A stretch of 64,000 nt of DNA, from positions 62,001 to 126,000 of the forward strand of contig CAXXFQ010000021.1 in NCBI GenBank assembly GCA_963674475.2, read 5' to 3'. A model generated the notes under the pieces. That model searched no databases and was not told the origin of the DNA. It was given only the letters and a program-made list of their open reading frames with translations. Positions 42,784 through 51,984 of the stretch are shown piece after piece; the first letter of the stretch is position 1, and each line of letters begins with the position of its first letter. The translations under genes were made by a program, and so were the position numbers. The stretch is from CAXXFQ01 sp963674475 (GTDB lineage Bacteria > Planctomycetota > Planctomycetia > Pirellulales > Thermoguttaceae).

Positions 42784-44115
42784 ATGAGCAATTCAGGTAA
42801 TACCCACTTTGGTAGATCGCAACGAATTTTCATCGCCGTTGCGCTGACCTTGGTGTTGACGTTTATTGGCAGCGACGCTTTGGCACAAGGGGTGCTCTTG
42901 CGGGGGGTGAGCCCGGTGAATGAATCGATGGGTGGTTGTGCGACGGCCTGCCCGATCGATGCGGCCGGATCGCTTTACTGGAACCCGGCGGCCATCAGTG
43001 GGATGGCTTCCTCGGACATGTCGTTCGGTTTTGGGATGCTGTTGCCGAAGTCGACCGTCACGTCGACCGCACCCACCGGTGCCGGTATCGTCACCGGTTC
43101 GACTGAAAGCGAAGCCGGCGCGGTGCCTGCTCCGAGCATGGCGTTGGTTCGCAAGACGCCCGGTTCGCGATGGACGATGGGGCTTGGCATGTTTGCCGTG
43201 GGTGGCTCTCGGGTCAACTATCCGTCCGACCCGACTAACCCGATTCTCGCCCCGCAAGGGTCGAATCCGTTTGGACTTCCCAGTTTCGGACGTCTTTCTT
43301 GTGAGGTCGAAATTCTCCAAGTCAACCCGGTTGTTTCCTATCAAGTAACCGACCATCTGGCGATCGGTTTTGGCCCGACCATTTCGATGGGCAAGATCGT
43401 GGCGATGCCGTTTTATCTTGGTCCGCCGACGGTGGCCGGACCTCCGCCACAGTTTGCTTCCGGGGTGGGAACGCGTTGGACCTGGGGCGGTGGGTTCCAA
43501 TTGGGAGCCTATTACACGACCGATAATGACTGGCATTTCGGGGCCTCGTTCAAGAGCCCCCAATGGTGTGAACCGTTCCGTTACAATACGGAAGATGCCG
43601 CGGGCAATCCGCAGCACGTCGAATTCGATGTCGATTTGCCGTTGATCCTTTCGTTCGGGACGGCCTATAGCGGTTTCGATCGCTGGACCTTGGCCTGCGA
43701 CCTTCGTTGGTTCGACTATGCCAATACGACCGGCTTCGGCTTTGGACGAAACTCACTGGGCGTGGCGAAGGGACTCGACTGGAATTCGGTCATGTCGATG
43801 GGCCTCGGGGCGCAGTATCAATTGACGGATGCGGTTTCGTTGCGGATGGGGTACATTTTCAACGAGAACCCGGTCGACACGATGGCTGTTTTCGGCAACG
43901 TCGGTTCGCCGCTGATCATCAAACACTGCCTGACGATGGGGATGTCGTACGCGTTTGACAACAATTGGGTTCTTTCGAGTACCTATGTCCATGCGTTCAA
44001 GGAATCGATCACCGGTCCCTATGTCGACGGTAGCCACAACCCGATTGCGGGAACCTCGGTTACTCTCGACGCCGAAGCTGACACGTTGGCGTTTCAGGTT
44101 TCGAAGCGGTTTTAG
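42784..44115 (+). CDS. FadL/OmpP1/TodX-type outer-membrane protein
   Basis: 443 aa. Signal peptide at about 13-35 (FIAVALTLVLTFIGSDALAQG), then GVSPVNESMGGCATACPIDAAGSLYWNPAAIS, the N-terminal hatch motif of FadL-type transporters, and alternating beta strands to a C-terminal aromatic (SKRF), as in outer-membrane barrels. It probably passes hydrophobic molecules. The start is set at 42784, where a G-rich stretch and good spacing precede the ATG; the frame extends upstream to 42694 without signal-peptide character. A Cys pair (GCATAC) in the hatch is unusual. Confidence 0.9.
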   Translation: MSNSGNTHFGRSQRIFIAVALTLVLTFIGSDALAQGVLLRGVSPVNESMGGCATACPIDAAGSLYWNPAAISGMASSDMSFGFGMLLPKSTVTSTAPTGAGIVTGSTESEAGAVPAPSMALVRKTPGSRWTMGLGMFAVGGSRVNYPSDPTNPILAPQGSNPFGLPSFGRLSCEVEILQVNPVVSYQVTDHLAIGFGPTISMGKIVAMPFYLGPPTVAGPPPQFASGVGTRWTWGGGFQLGAYYTTDNDWHFGASFKSPQWCEPFRYNTEDAAGNPQHVEFDVDLPLILSFGTAYSGFDRWTLACDLRWFDYANTTGFGFGRNSLGVAKGLDWNSVMSMGLGAQYQLTDAVSLRMGYIFNENPVDTMAVFGNVGSPLIIKHCLTMGMSYAFDNNWVLSSTYVHAFKESITGPYVDGSHNPIAGTSVTLDAEADTLAFQVSKRF

Positions 44116-44173
44116 TCGACCGGCTCCAACCGACGGCTTTCCGATTTAGGGATCGGAATAGTAAAAATGATTC

Positions 44174-44210
44174 AAACGCGCGCAAGAGGCCCTTCTTGCG
44201 TGCGTTTTTT
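44174..44210 (+). terminator. Rho-independent terminator
   Basis: AAACGCGCGCAAGA, loop GGCCC, TCTTGCGTGCGTTTTTT. Ends the porin gene transcript. Confidence 0.85.
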
Positions 44211-44344
44211 GTGTTGCTTGCAGTGGCGGTATGGCTTGCGCTATAATAAACCGCTCTGGTTTCCGTAGAAATTTTTTTGGTTTGACTTTCTGCGTCAGAC
44301 CTCCCCTACCAAAAAATTCCTGCCCACTTCAAGGTGAAACGATC

Positions 44345-45247
44345 ATGTCCGCACGACGATTTGGCTTGCCCGGCTTTTTTCTATCTCCAGTGAATTTTAT
44401 GAAACGAAATCGTGTGATAATGAAAACCGCTTGTTATGCGATCCTGTTTGTCGTATTGACGGGCGGGATTGTATCCGCCGAGGAGAAAAACGCGCCGATC
44501 ACCTATCCCGGCACGCTCGAAGGGAAATCGGTCCACGGGTACGATCAGTACGCTTTCGAGGCGGACGGGATTCGCGGCTTGATTGTCGCGCCGAAGCAGG
44601 TCGCCGCGGATCGGCCTTGGATCTGGCGTGCCCGGTTTTGGGGACACGAGCCGCAGTTGGAAACCGCTTTGCTGGCAAGGGGTTGGCACGTTGTTTACGT
44701 CGACGTGGAGGCCCTTTTTGGCGGTCCGGAGGCGGTTGCCCGATGGGACACGGGGTACAAGCTCATGAGTGGATCGGTCGGTCTTTCGAAAAAACCGGTC
44801 CTCGAAGGGATGAGTCGCGGCGGGTTGATTATCTATAATTGGGCCGCGCGGAACCCGGAAAAGGTCGGGGCGATCTACGGCGACGCGCCGGTTTGCGATT
44901 TCAAAAGTTGGCCGGGCGGCAAAGGGAAAGGGCCGGGGAATCAAACGTGGTGGCAAGATTGTCTGCGGATGTATGGTCTTACCGAAGAGGAGGGCCTGCG
45001 TTACGACAAAAATCCGATCGACAACCTCCGTCCGCTGGCTGACGCCGGGGTACCGATTATTCACGTGGTCGGCGCCGCCGATCAAGCGGTCCCGGTCGAA
45101 GAAAATACGGCGATTTTGAAGGACCGTTACGAAAAGCTTGGCGGGAAGATCGAGGTGATCTCGAAACCGGGAGTCGGCCATCACCCACACAGTCTCAAGG
45201 ACCCGGCGCCGATCCTCGATTTTTTCGACCGTTTTCGAAAGAAATGA
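44345..45247 (+). CDS. Secreted alpha/beta-hydrolase
   Basis: 300 aa. The signal peptide ends near GGIVSAEE. Nucleophile elbow GMSRGGL, Asp in HVVGAADQAVP and His in GVGHHPHS give a complete triad. Similar planctomycete proteins are annotated as prolyl-oligopeptidase-like or sugar-ester hydrolases. Start choice: the ATG at 44345 has AAGGTG at good spacing; ATGs at 44399 and 44420 would give a more usual short signal peptide but lack a ribosome site. Confidence 0.88.
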   Translation: MSARRFGLPGFFLSPVNFMKRNRVIMKTACYAILFVVLTGGIVSAEEKNAPITYPGTLEGKSVHGYDQYAFEADGIRGLIVAPKQVAADRPWIWRARFWGHEPQLETALLARGWHVVYVDVEALFGGPEAVARWDTGYKLMSGSVGLSKKPVLEGMSRGGLIIYNWAARNPEKVGAIYGDAPVCDFKSWPGGKGKGPGNQTWWQDCLRMYGLTEEEGLRYDKNPIDNLRPLADAGVPIIHVVGAADQAVPVEENTAILKDRYEKLGGKIEVISKPGVGHHPHSLKDPAPILDFFDRFRKK

Positions 45248-45349
45248 AAACGAGGCTGAAAAAGGGGGCTATTTTCTGAACTACCCCCCCATTTTCTCAT
45301 GAGAGTCCTCTTTCTGGTCGAAAATGATTCTTTTATCCCGAAGATTCGC

Positions 45350-45396
45350 TTGACAAGGCCAGTCGGTGCGACTAAACTACATAGCTTTAGTCACCC
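45350..45396 (+). promoter_or_regulatory. Sigma-70-type promoter with overlapping inverted repeat, upstream of fusA
   Basis: TTGACA (45350-45355), 17-base spacer, TAAACT (45373-45378). Across the -10 and start lies GACTAAA-N9-TTTAGTC (45370-45392), extended on both sides by GGTG and CACC with one bulge. This is a candidate operator. Expected start near 45385. Confidence 0.65.
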
Positions 45397-45778
45397 GGGT
45401 GTTTGTTTATTAAGTAGCTAAACAATCTCTGGGCCCCCTTCCTCTTGAAATCCCTTGCGTTTACCCCCCCTCTCTTGAAGGTGGATTGGCGTAAAGAGTT
45501 GTCTCGACGAGGGCGAATCTCGACCAAGCTGCCGGGAAGCCAGGTAAAACGCCTGTGAGGTCTGTGGTAGCTTGGTATGGGTTGACTCCATGCGTCCTCT
45601 CTCGCTCGCAAGGGCTTCGGCATCTTTCGTTGCCTGATAGGTGGACCGTGTAGACCTAGTCGGGTCGGGGGAAATTACGGGATTTTGAGGAAATTGTCAA
45701 ACTAATTGGAGAGGAAGAAAGCGATAATGCCCCTCTCCGCCAACGGAACTATTTGAAACGGTTTTTGAAGTAAACAAA
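45385..45778 (+). ncRNA. Long structured leader or small RNA before fusA
   Basis: About 390 bases without a credible gene. Stems: TTGTTTA/TAAACAA (45403-45425), the 11-bp ACCAAGCTGCC (45523-45533) with GGTAGCTTGGT (45566-45576, one G-U pair), which encloses CAGG/CCTG. I could not match it to tRNA, tmRNA, SRP RNA or RNase P RNA. It may be an EF-G mRNA leader that controls translation or an independent RNA. Confidence 0.4.
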
Positions 45779-47860
45779 ATGACGAAGCAATTGCGTAACA
45801 TTGGCATTTCGGCACACATCGATTCGGGCAAAACGACGTTGAGCGAGCGCGTGCTCTACTACGCCGGACGGATTCACCGAATGGGGGAAGTCCGCGGCGA
45901 CGGCGCGACGATGGACCACATGGAACTGGAAAAGGAGCGTGGGATCACGATCACCAGTGCCGCCACCTCGGTCGAGTGGGACAACTCGCGAATCAACCTG
46001 ATCGACACCCCGGGCCACGTCGACTTCACGGTCGAGGTGGAGCGAAGCCTTCGGGTTTTGGATGGGGCGGTGTTGGTCCTTTGTGCCGTCGGTGGCGTCC
46101 AGGCTCAGTCGATCACGATCGACCGTCAGATGCGACGTTACAAAGTGCCGCGGATCGCGTTCATTAATAAGATGGACCGAACCGGAGCCGATCCGCTGAA
46201 AGTCACCGCGCAGTTGAAAGAACGGCTCGATTGCGAAGCGCTCTTGCTGCAATTGCCGATCGGAAAAGAAGCCGACTTCGAAGGGGTGATCGACCTGATC
46301 TCGCAAGAGGCGATTTATTTCGATGGGACGGGCGGTGAAAACGTCCGTCGTGAGTCGATTCCCGCCGATATGCAGGATGAAGCGACGATCGCACGCAACG
46401 AGATGCTCGAAGCGCTGTCGATGTACAGCAACGAGTTGATGGAAATCCTCTTGATGGAAGAAGAGGTCCCCGAGTCGCTGATTCACGAGGTGCTTCGTGA
46501 AACCACGCAAGAATTGAAGGTCACGCCGGTTCTGATTGGGACCGCCTATCGGAACAAGGGAGTGCAGCCGCTTCTGGATTCCATCGTTCGCTACTTGCCC
46601 GCCCCGGAAGAACGTCCGATTACGGCTCACAGTTTCGATGAGGAAGTGGGTGAAGTTGAACTGAAGTCCGATCCGAATCTGCCGACGGTCGCCATGGCGT
46701 TCAAAATGGTCGAAGATCCGTACGGAACGCTTACCTTCATGCGGATTTACCAAGGCAAGCTGGTCAAAGGCAACACGTACTACAATCAACGCACCGGTCG
46801 TAAAGAGCGGCTGGGACGTTTGGTCCGAATGCACGCCGACCAACGTGAAGAGATCACCGAAGCGCATGCCGGCGACATTGTGGCGGTGCTCGGCAGCGAC
46901 GGGGCCAGCGGCGACACGTATGCCCCCGAACCGAAATATGTCCAACTTCAGAAGATGTTCGTTCCCGAGCCGGTCATTCAGTTGGCGATCAACCCGCTTG
47001 AACGCAGTGGGGCCGATCGGCTTTCCAAGGCAATCGGCCGGTTCATCCGAGAAGATCCGACCTTGCGAGTCAAGGTGGACCAAGAGACGGGTGAGACGCT
47101 GATTTCGGGCATGGGCGAATTGCATTTGGAAGTGTACGTCCAACGAATTCGACGCGAGTACGACGTCGAGGTCGAGGTTGGTCAGCCGAAAGTCAGTTAC
47201 CGCGAAGCGCCGACCTGTGCGGCCAAGTTTGACTATCGCCACCGTAAGCAGTCGGGCGGTTCAGGGCAATACGCTCATATCGTCGGGGAGTTCGGCGTTC
47301 TGGCCGAGGACGCTGACGAGTCGTTCCATTTCGAAGAGCATGTGGTTGGCGGTCGGATTCCGAAACAGTACATTCCCGCGGTGGAAAAAGGGATTCGCGA
47401 TCGGTTGGAAAAAGGCCCCGTGGCCGGATACCCGGTGGTCGGCCTGAGCGTTTCGCTTAATGACGGTTCGTATCACGAAGTGGATAGCTCCGAAATGGCC
47501 TTCCGGATTTGTGCCAAGACGGCGATGCAACACTTGTTCTCGAAGACAAAGCCCGTGTTGCTCGAACCGGCGATGAAAATCGAAGTCGAATGCCCGACCC
47601 AATTCCAGGCGTCGGTGGTTGGCGACCTGACGGCCCGTCGCGGTATTGTGATGGGGACCGAAATCAGCGGGGCGACCGCTCGAGTCGAAGGCGAGGTTCC
47701 GCTGGCCGAGGCGTTCGGTTATTCGACCACGCTGCGAAGCATGACGCAAGGGCAGGGGACGTTTTCGTTGGAGTTTGCCCGCTACAAGCGATTGCCGCCG
47801 AGTCTGGAACGCGAGGTGATCGAGGCGAGGAAGAAAGAGCTCAGCGGAGTGCCCGCCTAG
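45779..47860 (+). CDS. fusA: Elongation factor G
   Basis: Translocation GTPase, 693 aa. G motifs: AHIDSGKTT (12-20), RGITI, DTPGHVD and NKMD; then domains II to V with RIYQGKLVKG, the GMGELHLEVYVQRI stretch and LEPAMKIEVECP. Not part of an str operon here (no rpsL, rpsG or tuf nearby), which suggests that it is transcribed alone from the promoter at 45350. No strong ribosome site precedes the ATG. Confidence 0.97.
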   Translation: MTKQLRNIGISAHIDSGKTTLSERVLYYAGRIHRMGEVRGDGATMDHMELEKERGITITSAATSVEWDNSRINLIDTPGHVDFTVEVERSLRVLDGAVLVLCAVGGVQAQSITIDRQMRRYKVPRIAFINKMDRTGADPLKVTAQLKERLDCEALLLQLPIGKEADFEGVIDLISQEAIYFDGTGGENVRRESIPADMQDEATIARNEMLEALSMYSNELMEILLMEEEVPESLIHEVLRETTQELKVTPVLIGTAYRNKGVQPLLDSIVRYLPAPEERPITAHSFDEEVGEVELKSDPNLPTVAMAFKMVEDPYGTLTFMRIYQGKLVKGNTYYNQRTGRKERLGRLVRMHADQREEITEAHAGDIVAVLGSDGASGDTYAPEPKYVQLQKMFVPEPVIQLAINPLERSGADRLSKAIGRFIREDPTLRVKVDQETGETLISGMGELHLEVYVQRIRREYDVEVEVGQPKVSYREAPTCAAKFDYRHRKQSGGSGQYAHIVGEFGVLAEDADESFHFEEHVVGGRIPKQYIPAVEKGIRDRLEKGPVAGYPVVGLSVSLNDGSYHEVDSSEMAFRICAKTAMQHLFSKTKPVLLEPAMKIEVECPTQFQASVVGDLTARRGIVMGTEISGATARVEGEVPLAEAFGYSTTLRSMTQGQGTFSLEFARYKRLPPSLEREVIEARKKELSGVPA

Positions 47861-47881
47861 TAAGCGAAAGCAAGAAAAAAG

Positions 47882-47915
47882 AAAAGGCGATTGCGTCGTG
47901 CAGTCGCCTTTTTCT
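47882..47915 (+). terminator. Rho-independent terminator of fusA
   Basis: AAAAGGCGATTGC, loop GTCGT, GCAGTCGCCTTTTTC; nine-pair stem with one G-U. Confidence 0.88.
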
Positions 47916-47955
47916 TTGCGCTTAAGAGAGTAATCTGTTTTCAGAATGCAGTTTT

Positions 47956-48004
47956 ATTGAGCCTTGCATAAGCAGTGAGTCGAGGGCTCCCAACGAGGAA
48001 CCCG
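47956..48004 (+). repeat. Intergenic structured repeat, copy C
   Basis: Box ATTGAGCCTTGCATA, ten variable bases, then hairpin GGGCTCCC-AAC-GAGGAACCC (47984-48003) with one mismatch and one bulge. Same layout as copies A and B in the nqr operon; here it lies between the fusA terminator and the convergent rnd gene. Confidence 0.65.
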
Positions 48005-48077
48005 ATTTTCTGGAATAAAGTTTCCACGCAAGAACCCGGTACTTTTGCGAACCTCAATAAACGCGTCGGTTTCGCGT

Positions 48078-49259
48078 TTACTCTTCTTCAAATCCCAATG
48101 GCGCGTCGGACCAGGGGTTCGTGATTCGGATGGAGATTTTTCCGGAGAGCAGGTCGTCGAACCAGCGTCCGACGATTTCGGCCCGCCATCCTTCGGCCAG
48201 TTGGGGAAGATATTCTCGAGACGCCGCGTCGGGATCGTGTCGATAGTCCAACCAGGCACGCACGTCGTTGGGCGAACCGACCAGACCCGGAGAGAGTTGT
48301 TTTTCGCGACAAAGACTTCCCAGGGCGGAAAAGAGGAATTGCCCCAGGACGGTCCATTTACCGGGGCTGGTTCGTCGCAAGCGGCTGGGCCAGTCTTCTT
48401 CGGGCAGGTCGAGCGCTTTCTGAATACAGGTGACCAGATCATCCAGTACCCGTTGCATGTCGCGACGTTCCATCCCGCGGATCGCTTGGATTCGTTTGGG
48501 ATTGGCCGATTTCCGTCGGGCCAACTCGACCATCAGGTCATCACGCAACATCCATTTGGCCGGTTTGTTGCGATCTTGGGCAACCTTTTCACGCCATTGC
48601 CAAAGCTCTCGGAGAATCGCCAAGCTTCGACGATCCAGTCCCGTGGAGCCGGAGACCTTCCGCCATCGGTCCCAGCGGAGGTCGCGCTGGAGTTTTTGGC
48701 ACCAATGACGCATCTCGTCTTCCCACCAGTCAAAACGGTTGAGCGGTTCGAGCCGTCGGACGATCTCTTGTTTGATCGCCAAAAGATGGCGGGCATCGTC
48801 CAGCGCGTAGCTGATTTGGCGATCCGACAGCGGGCGACGGGTCCAGTCGGTTCGGGTTTCCAATTTTTGGGTCGGGATGCCCACCAGCTTGGAAACCAGC
48901 GACCCGTATCCGGCCGGAAATTCGATACCGGTCAGTCCGGCGCCGATCTGAACGTCAAACCAACTGTCGGGAAGTCGTCCGATCGCGTCGAGACAGAATT
49001 CGGCTTCGCTCCGACCGGCATGGACAATGACATCGTGGCCCGGTTCGGCCAGACGCTCCCAGAACGGCCGTAAATCGTCGATCGCGATCGGGTCGAGGAT
49101 CGCCTCGTGCCGTTCGGTGGCCACCTGGACCAGGCAGAGTTGCGGTCGGTAGGTGTTTTCCGAAATGAACTCCGTGTCGAACGCGATGGTTTCGACATCG
49201 GCCAAGTCCTGACAGAAATCGATCAACTGTTCGTCGGACGAAATAAAGGAATAAGTCAT
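48078..49259 (-). CDS. rnd: Ribonuclease D
   Basis: 393 aa 3'-5' exoribonuclease that trims tRNA precursors. DEDD residues: FDTEF (about 26-30) for the first Asp/Glu pair, the second Asp in VHAGRSEAEF region, and YALDDARHLL for the last Asp with the preceding Tyr. An HRDC domain follows (about 215-290, KRIQAIRGM), then ~100 residues of a second helical domain. Normal length for the family. Confidence 0.95.
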   Translation of the reverse strand: MTYSFISSDEQLIDFCQDLADVETIAFDTEFISENTYRPQLCLVQVATERHEAILDPIAIDDLRPFWERLAEPGHDVIVHAGRSEAEFCLDAIGRLPDSWFDVQIGAGLTGIEFPAGYGSLVSKLVGIPTQKLETRTDWTRRPLSDRQISYALDDARHLLAIKQEIVRRLEPLNRFDWWEDEMRHWCQKLQRDLRWDRWRKVSGSTGLDRRSLAILRELWQWREKVAQDRNKPAKWMLRDDLMVELARRKSANPKRIQAIRGMERRDMQRVLDDLVTCIQKALDLPEEDWPSRLRRTSPGKWTVLGQFLFSALGSLCREKQLSPGLVGSPNDVRAWLDYRHDPDAASREYLPQLAEGWRAEIVGRWFDDLLSGKISIRITNPWSDAPLGFEEE

Positions 49260-49474
49260 CGTTGGGGGTATCCACAGAGAGCCCCGGTTCGACCCGTTTT
49301 CCCGAAGAGGGAACCTGGGACGAAGCAGGGTGATGGTTGCATCAAATCACGTGGCCCCTTCTCTTTGGTTCTCTAAAAAAATAGAGAGGAAGGCCGTCGG
49401 GGTTCCATTTCGACGGCCCGGTAAAGAGGCGGTCTCCGAATCCGGGGAACCGCCTTCCATGCAAATCGGAACTC

Positions 49475-49510
49475 AAAAAACCCCTCGACGCCTTTGCCGA
49501 GGGGTTTTTT
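49475..49510. terminator. Bidirectional terminator
   Basis: AAAAAACCCCTCG, loop, CGAGGGGTTTTTT. Strong in both directions; on the minus strand it ends nhaD before rnd. Confidence 0.9.
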
Positions 49511-49523
49511 ATGTCAATCGGTT

Positions 49524-51230
49524 TTACAGGAAAAGGAAAGTCGCTATTACCAAAATCGGTAAAAGGATCAGGCAACTGTAAACCATATAGCCGAAGAAGC
49601 TGGGCATCTTGACGCCCGATTTCTCGGCGATCGCTTTGACCATGAAGTTCGGACCGTTTCCGATGTAGGTCATCGCTCCCATGAACACGGCACCGAGGCT
49701 GATCGCCACCAGGAGCGGTTCGGCGACGCGTGCAACGACCTTGACCCCTTCCGGCTTGGCGAGGGTTTGGGCCGTTTCGAAAAAGACCACATAAGTCGGC
49801 GCGTTGTCCAGTACCGAGGAAAGGCCACCGGTCGCCCAGAAAAATTGCATCGGGCTGATCAGGTTCAGCTCCGGTCCCTTGACGCCCAGGATTTGAAGCG
49901 CAGGTTGCATGCAGATAAAGATCCCGAAGAACAACGCGGCCACTTCGAGGATCGCGTGATAGTTGAATTTGTTTTCATCGCGGACCTTATGACTTCCCAA
50001 GGCCAGCGAAAACAGGACCATGGCGGCTTGGACCGCTTCCCGCATGTAGATCCACGGTCGCCATTGGGTGCCCGGGAATACCTTGTGTGGGTCCAAAAGG
50101 GCCACCGAGAGAATGACGCCCAAAAGCAGCAGGGCGTTAGGCCAAAGACCCTCGATTTTGATCCTCGTCGTGGCTGTTTCGTCAATCGCGACGTCCAGCG
50201 GGAGTTCTTTCTTGTAGCAGTAGAAGTGGTCCATCAGGAAGTAGACCAACAGTAACATGCCGTTGACGAACAGCCAGGCTTCCCAAAGCTGGAACGTCCA
50301 CAGAAAGTCGACGCCGCGCAGGTAACCCAAAAACAGCGGTGGGTCGCCGATCGGCAGCAGGCAGCCACCACAGTTGCACACGACGAAGATGAAGAACACG
50401 ACGGTATGGACGACATGTTTTCGTTCTTTGTTGGTTTCCAGAAGCGGACGAATCAAGAGCATTGCCGCACCGGTGGTTCCGATGAAGCTGGCCAGAAGTC
50501 CGCCGATACCGATGATCGTTGTGTTCGTTAGTGAATGGGCCTGTAAATCGCCACTGATCCGGATGCCGCCACTGATCGTGTAGAGGCTAAACAGGAGCAT
50601 GATAAAAGGGATGTACTCGTTGAGTATCCCGTTGGACAGCACGGTGAAAAACATGCCCCAGTTCAGCCCGCTTTCGGCCGGTTGGACCACATAGTGGATC
50701 GGAAAATGGCCGTCGATCGGCGAGTTGTGCATGAATAAATAGTAAAGCAGCGTGAGCAGGCCCAAGCCGGCGGCCACGATAAATCGCGAGGTGTTGCTTT
50801 CCCACCAGTGCTCGGTAAAAGGCAACAGCGGAAAGATGGCGATCGCTCCCAAAAGGATGGCGAACCAGGTTACCATCCAGTACGGGGGTGGGGTTTTTTG
50901 GATATCCTCGCCGTAATCTTCCCCGGTGACGATTTCGGCTTTTTCCCCGGCGATTTCGGTTTCGGCGACGACTTTTTGGCCTTCTTCAACGACCACGGCT
51001 TCTTCGGCGTGGGTGTCGGCCGCGTGCGTCCCCTCTTGATGCGTGGCCGAATGATCAGCCGCTTGGCCCTCTTCCGCATGAGCGGCGTGACCGTGTTCGC
51101 TGGCAGCGATCAGGGCGGTTCCTTTTTGGGGAATGCCGAGAACGGCGAGGATGAGATAGACTGCAAGGATGGCGGTGATGGCAGCAAGAAGTCCCTTGCC
51201 GGATCCCCCCGAAGCGTGATCGTGACTCAT
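49524..51230 (-). CDS. nhaD: NhaD-type Na+/H+ antiporter with His/Glu-rich loop
   Basis: 568 aa membrane protein of the ion-transporter superfamily. After the first helix (about 15-35) comes a ~75-residue loop rich in His, Glu and Ala (HGHAAHAEEGQ..., HQEGTHAADTHAEEA) that standard NhaD lacks; then about 11-12 helices, with conserved NEYIPFIMLLFSLYTISGGI, GTTGAAMLLIRP, CGGCLLPIGDPPLFLGYLRGV and LDNAPTYVVF. It would exchange Na+ for H+ and thus link the Na+-NQR gradient to pH control. The start at 51230 follows AGAGGTTGTCATTA. Confidence 0.93.
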   Translation of the reverse strand: MSHDHASGGSGKGLLAAITAILAVYLILAVLGIPQKGTALIAASEHGHAAHAEEGQAADHSATHQEGTHAADTHAEEAVVVEEGQKVVAETEIAGEKAEIVTGEDYGEDIQKTPPPYWMVTWFAILLGAIAIFPLLPFTEHWWESNTSRFIVAAGLGLLTLLYYLFMHNSPIDGHFPIHYVVQPAESGLNWGMFFTVLSNGILNEYIPFIMLLFSLYTISGGIRISGDLQAHSLTNTTIIGIGGLLASFIGTTGAAMLLIRPLLETNKERKHVVHTVVFFIFVVCNCGGCLLPIGDPPLFLGYLRGVDFLWTFQLWEAWLFVNGMLLLVYFLMDHFYCYKKELPLDVAIDETATTRIKIEGLWPNALLLLGVILSVALLDPHKVFPGTQWRPWIYMREAVQAAMVLFSLALGSHKVRDENKFNYHAILEVAALFFGIFICMQPALQILGVKGPELNLISPMQFFWATGGLSSVLDNAPTYVVFFETAQTLAKPEGVKVVARVAEPLLVAISLGAVFMGAMTYIGNGPNFMVKAIAEKSGVKMPSFFGYMVYSCLILLPILVIATFLFL

Positions 51231-51795
51231 TAATGACAACCTCTGGTTTTGTATTTGGGCTGGCTTTTCTCTTCTAGAGCGTCTTTTTAGTTGATTGTCG
51301 CGCCACACGGCGCGGACGGGGGAGTTTTCCCGGTTACTGCAAGTGAAGCGTTGGGTAACATTTGGAATATTCCGCTTCTCTTGCCGGCTGCAAGGAACTC
51401 CTACACCTACGTGAAACGTACTCTAGGAATAATTCGGTCGAGACGGTGCCCTAACTCTTCACAGCTTGGGAAATTCCAAGCCCCTCAAGCTCGAACGAAT
51501 TGTAGATATACGAAATAATAAGGAGACTGAATTTGAGAGAAAAAATCAATGCCTACTTCGGGGGGCAATTCTCTCACTCGGTTTAAAAAAAGCCGAATTT
51601 TCGAGCATTTTCGTTTCATTTTCACGAGGAGTTCAAAATTTTTTTCAATCTTTTTTTAATGTGAATAGGGGGAATTGCACGAAGGCTGTTAATTCAGGTA
51701 GGCTAGGCAAGGCTGGCGAGGTGTGGTGTGGCAGGTTTGAGGAATTTTACCTATTAGGTTAGTCGGTTAATTTTTTGGTAATTCAGTCGGGTTAC
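51231..51795. other. Intergenic region, A/T-rich, no gene seen
   Basis: Holds the nhaD promoter region. Two small stems, GTCGCGCC/GGCGCGGAC near 51297-51318 and GCTTGG-GAAATT-CCAAGC near 51464-51481. No reading frame here has both a ribosome site and protein-like composition. Confidence 0.5.
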
Positions 51796-51825
51796 TTGAC
51801 AAGCCGTTAACCGGATCCCTATCAT
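51796..51825 (+). promoter_or_regulatory. Sigma-70-type promoter of the small conserved gene
   Basis: TTGACA (51796-51801), 18-base spacer, TATCAT (51820-51825). Expected start near 51832, leaving a leader of about 150 bases before the ATG at 51985. Confidence 0.55.
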
Positions 51826-51984
51826 AAATGCAGTTCGCACTTTTCTTGAAGGGGGTTGGTCGAGTTGTGTTGCGTGCTTTTCGAAAATCGTTCGGAGTCG
51901 TCTGAACCAAGCACATTCGACCGGTGAGTAATTCTTTGGAGGTGGAGGTTCGACGTCTCCGCCTGCGCAAGGAGGGAGGGTTTT

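Noticed and set aside
45248..45778. tRNA, tmRNA, SRP RNA or RNase P RNA in the gap before fusA
   Set aside because: No T-arm GGTTCGA motif, no SRP core, no RNase P conserved segments; only unassigned stems.
45749..47242. Long open frame (497 codons) on the minus strand
   Set aside because: Entirely opposite fusA, whose plus-strand product is certain.
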